Program-made: the position numbers and the translations under genes
The notes under the pieces: model-generated
Told to the model about the DNA's origin: nothing
Seen by the model: only the letters and a program-made list of their open reading frames with translations
Databases searched by the model: none
Part shown: piece after piece, positions 60,353 to 64,000 of the stretch
Position numbering within the stretch: the first letter of the stretch is position 1
Layout: each line of letters begins with the position of its first letter
Source: Streptomyces sp. MA5143a
GTDB taxonomy: Bacteria > Actinomycetota > Actinomycetes > Streptomycetales > Streptomycetaceae
Reading direction: 5' to 3'
Length of the DNA: 64,000 bases
Assembly: GCF_900290235.1 (NCBI RefSeq)
Contig: NZ_OLMK01000018.1
Location: 62,001 to 126,000, forward strand

Positions 60353-60487
60353 GGGGCCGCCGGTTCAGTGCGGCCGAGTGGGGGTGCGGGGTGCTTGCGC
60401 GGGGCCGCCGGTTCAGTGCGGCCGAGTGGGGGTGCGGGGTGCTTGCGCGGGGCCGGGGGGTGAGTGCGGCCGAGTGGGGGTGGGGGG
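60353..60487. repeat. 48-bp tandem repeat upstream of the M24-like gene
   Basis: Two identical 48-bp units (60353-60400 and 60401-60448, starting GGGGCCGCCGGTTCAGTGCG) are followed by a truncated, altered third from 60449. The array begins 26 bp upstream of the M24-like start codon, so it forms part of that gene's promoter region. Confidence 0.85.
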
Positions 60488-60537
60488 ACGGGTAGGAAGG
60501 GGTGGGATCGGTTGTGTGCGGGGTGCGGGTGAGTGGG

Positions 60538-60570
60538 GGCTTGTCGCGCAGTTCCCCGCGCCCCTTGGGT
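60538..60570 (+). repeat. Dispersed GC-rich element, copy 3
   Basis: The core CGCAGTTCCCCGCGCCCC, preceded by CTTGTCG, has the same orientation as the copies at 2191 and 34001. Confidence 0.7.
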
Positions 60571-60662
60571 CTGCTGGGGTTGGGCGGGGGGCGTGAGTGA
60601 CCCTCGCCCCCAGGGCCGCTGGGGCTGAGCGGTGGTCGCCGGATCCGTCGGGCTGCCTTGCC

Positions 60663-60890
60663 CTGCCCTGCCGGCCGCGGCCTACTCCGCCGCCCTTGTG
60701 GTCGGCCGTGTCCCCTCAGCGCTGCCTTGCCACGCCCGGCCTATCCCGCCCGCTCGTGTGCCCTACCTTGCGCCCCCGACCCTGCCCTGCCGACCGCGAC
60801 CCACCCCGCCGCTTGTGTGACCTGCTCAGTCGCCTCCGACCTGCCCTGTCGGCCACAACCCACCCGCCGATTTCAGAGCTGCCTTGCCGG
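60663..60890. repeat. Degenerate ~60-bp tandem repeat
   Basis: Units begin near 60663, 60722, 60781 and 60841 with CTGCCCTGCC-like sequence followed by CGGCC/CGACC and a CGCCGC(CC)TTGTG block. The 59-60 bp spacing is regular although the sequence is diverged. It borders the 3' end of the P-loop gene. Confidence 0.6.
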
Positions 60891-60895
60891 CCCTG

Positions 60896-61882
60896 TTACC
60901 ACTTCGGGGGGCTTGCTATCGATCTGGCCAGGATCTCGTCCAGGACTCGGGCCGTGGCGGGGACGTCGAGTTGGGAGTTGTCGATGATGGGGAGGCCCGA
61001 GCCGTACCAGCCGGCCATGCGGCCGTGGATGCGGGCGACCTCCTCGTCTGTGAGGCGGCGGTTGCCCGTGCGCTCCGCGTTGCGTTCGAGGACGATCTCC
61101 AGGCCGGGCAGGAGGACGACGGGGAGCAGGCCGGGGCCTACATGGCGTTTCCAGCCGCCGAGGCCGACGACGGGGCGGTCGGGGAAGACCGCGTCGTCGA
61201 GGACGCAGGAGATGCCGTTGGCCAGGAAGTTCCGCGCGGCGAAGCCGCAGGTGCGGCGGGCGAGGCGGTACTGCGCCTCGGAGTTGTCGTTCCACCCGGA
61301 CTGCGGGTCGGCGAAGCCGGAGCGAACCCATTCGCGGACGTCGTCGAGGCTGATGTGCGCGGTGGGCACCCGGCGGTGGTCCGCCCAGTACTTGGCGACG
61401 CTCGTCTTGCCCGCGCCCGCGGGGCCGATGAGGAGGACGGCGAGCATGGTGGTCGTGACGTCGGGCACACCGGCGGCGGGCGGCGGGCTCGGCATGGTGA
61501 CGGGGCCGCCCGGCGGCAGTTGCACGTGTCCGGTGGTGTCCCGGGGCACGCCGGTGTGCTGCGGGGGCGAGGCGGGGGGATGCCCGGGGGCGCCCGCGAA
61601 GCCCGGCGCGGGCGGGGGCACCGATCCCGGCGGGGCCGACGGCGCGGGGGGTGCCATGGGCGCGGGCGGGCTCGCCGGCGCGTGGCCGGGGTGCGGGGCC
61701 GGCGGCACGGGGGGAGGCACGGGGTGGCTCGCGCCGGGGTGACCCGCGGGGGTGGCGCCCGGTGCTCCCGGGTGCGGTGCGGCGGGGTGCCCCTGGTGGT
61801 TCGCCGTGGGCGACCAGGGGGTCGCCGGGTCCTGCCCCGGCCGGTGGGGCGGCGGCAGCGGAGCTCCCACTGCGTGCTGCAT
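60896..61882 (-). CDS. P-loop ATPase/kinase with proline-rich N-terminus
   Basis: The protein has 328 residues. The first ~130 residues are low-complexity, rich in Pro, Gly, Ala and His. A P-loop kinase domain follows, with Walker A IGPAGAGKTSVAKYW (about residues 152-166), a likely Walker B/lid (VLDDAVFPDRP) and ERNAERTGNRRLTDEEVAR near the end. It resembles AAA_33/zeta-like kinases, but the substrate is unknown. It lies between the M24-like gene and aroB. The flexible N-terminus suggests interaction with a partner or the envelope (inference). Confidence 0.8.
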   Translation of the reverse strand: MQHAVGAPLPPPHRPGQDPATPWSPTANHQGHPAAPHPGAPGATPAGHPGASHPVPPPVPPAPHPGHAPASPPAPMAPPAPSAPPGSVPPPAPGFAGAPGHPPASPPQHTGVPRDTTGHVQLPPGGPVTMPSPPPAAGVPDVTTTMLAVLLIGPAGAGKTSVAKYWADHRRVPTAHISLDDVREWVRSGFADPQSGWNDNSEAQYRLARRTCGFAARNFLANGISCVLDDAVFPDRPVVGLGGWKRHVGPGLLPVVLLPGLEIVLERNAERTGNRRLTDEEVARIHGRMAGWYGSGLPIIDNSQLDVPATARVLDEILARSIASPPKW

Positions 61883-61962
61883 CCGGTGCCACTCCGTCTC
61901 GTACAGTCACATCGACACTGGCGGGCGGGGCTGTCGGACCCCCGCCCTCACCGAACGGTACC

Positions 61963-61996
61963 GCCCCCGGCCGCCGTTTGGTGAACGGCCGGGGGC
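61963..61996 (-). terminator. Hairpin after aroB
   Basis: GCCCCCGGCCG and CGGCCGGGGGC are perfect 11-bp arms around a 12-nt loop, 65 nt past the aroB stop. It separates the aro operon from the P-loop gene. Confidence 0.75.
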
Positions 61997-62060
61997 GTCC
62001 CGGAGTGCCCAAGTGGCCATGACCACAAGGCGAATCGGGCAAGAGCCGCCCGAACGGGCG

Positions 62061-64000
<1,940 letters not shown>

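Larger units (their letters stand above)
60328..60895. other. Gene-free, repeat-rich region between the M24-like and P-loop genes
   Basis: No gene is supported in these 568 bases. They hold a 48-bp tandem repeat (60353), the third dispersed element (60538) and a degenerate ~60-bp repeat (60663). Short frames here translate the repeats and have no family features. Confidence 0.7.

Overview
The window is very GC-rich actinobacterial chromosome with typical Streptomyces gene content: the developmental regulator bldD, the actinobacterial nucleoid protein sIHF, a helicase-dead PriA, a GuaB1-type enzyme and the complete pyr operon ordered pyrR-pyrB-pyrC-(membrane protein)-carA-carB-pyrD-pyrF. The gene order agrees with what I remember of the core chromosome of Streptomyces coelicolor. 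I see no integrase, transposase, phage gene, CRISPR array, tRNA or rRNA. This is core and semi-core chromosome, not an island.

Layout. Positions 1-4704 hold an EccA-like TPR/AAA+ ATPase and two CNNM/CorC-type CBS membrane proteins. Positions 4992-10017 (minus strand) form one probable operon behind an FMN riboswitch: ribE, the riboflavin transporter ribM, ribBA, ribH, then hisE, hisG and a small PH-domain membrane protein. Positions 10463-20675 are accessory metabolism: an NAD(P)-binding protein, a divergent ROK regulator/MFS pair sharing a perfect palindrome, a thioesterase, a secreted or anchored GH6 glycosidase, a DUF5995-like protein, a flavin amine oxidase with a nitrilase-family amidase, and an MFS exporter. 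Positions 20821-27653 hold an ABC importer with its GntR/UTRA regulator, and a two-domain HAD phosphatase/endonuclease-exonuclease-phosphatase fusion separated from the transporter genes by a minisatellite. Positions 27697-33919 carry an Lrp regulator with an APC permease, GuaB1, a barstar homologue, a SorC/DeoR-type regulator and rpe. Positions 34051-36869 carry an MMPL transporter and an unknown acidic-tailed protein.

The second half is housekeeping. Translation, replication and cofactor genes come first (rsmB, fmt, an HTH protein with a repeat tail, priA, metK, coaBC, rpoZ, gmk, sIHF). The pyrimidine operon follows, with a PyrR-type leader, and is divergent from bldD. The last genes are nusB, efp, an M24-fold protein that has lost its metal ligands, a proline-rich P-loop protein, and aroB, aroK and the 3' part of aroC.

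The least explained parts are the HAD-EEP/ABC/GntR cluster with its internal minisatellite, the tandem-repeat block at 60353-60890, a dispersed GC-rich element present three times, the histidine genes inside the flavin-riboswitch operon, and several clear inverted repeats that look like operators. No wholly new multi-gene system is obvious. The phosphoester cluster is the best candidate for undescribed biology.
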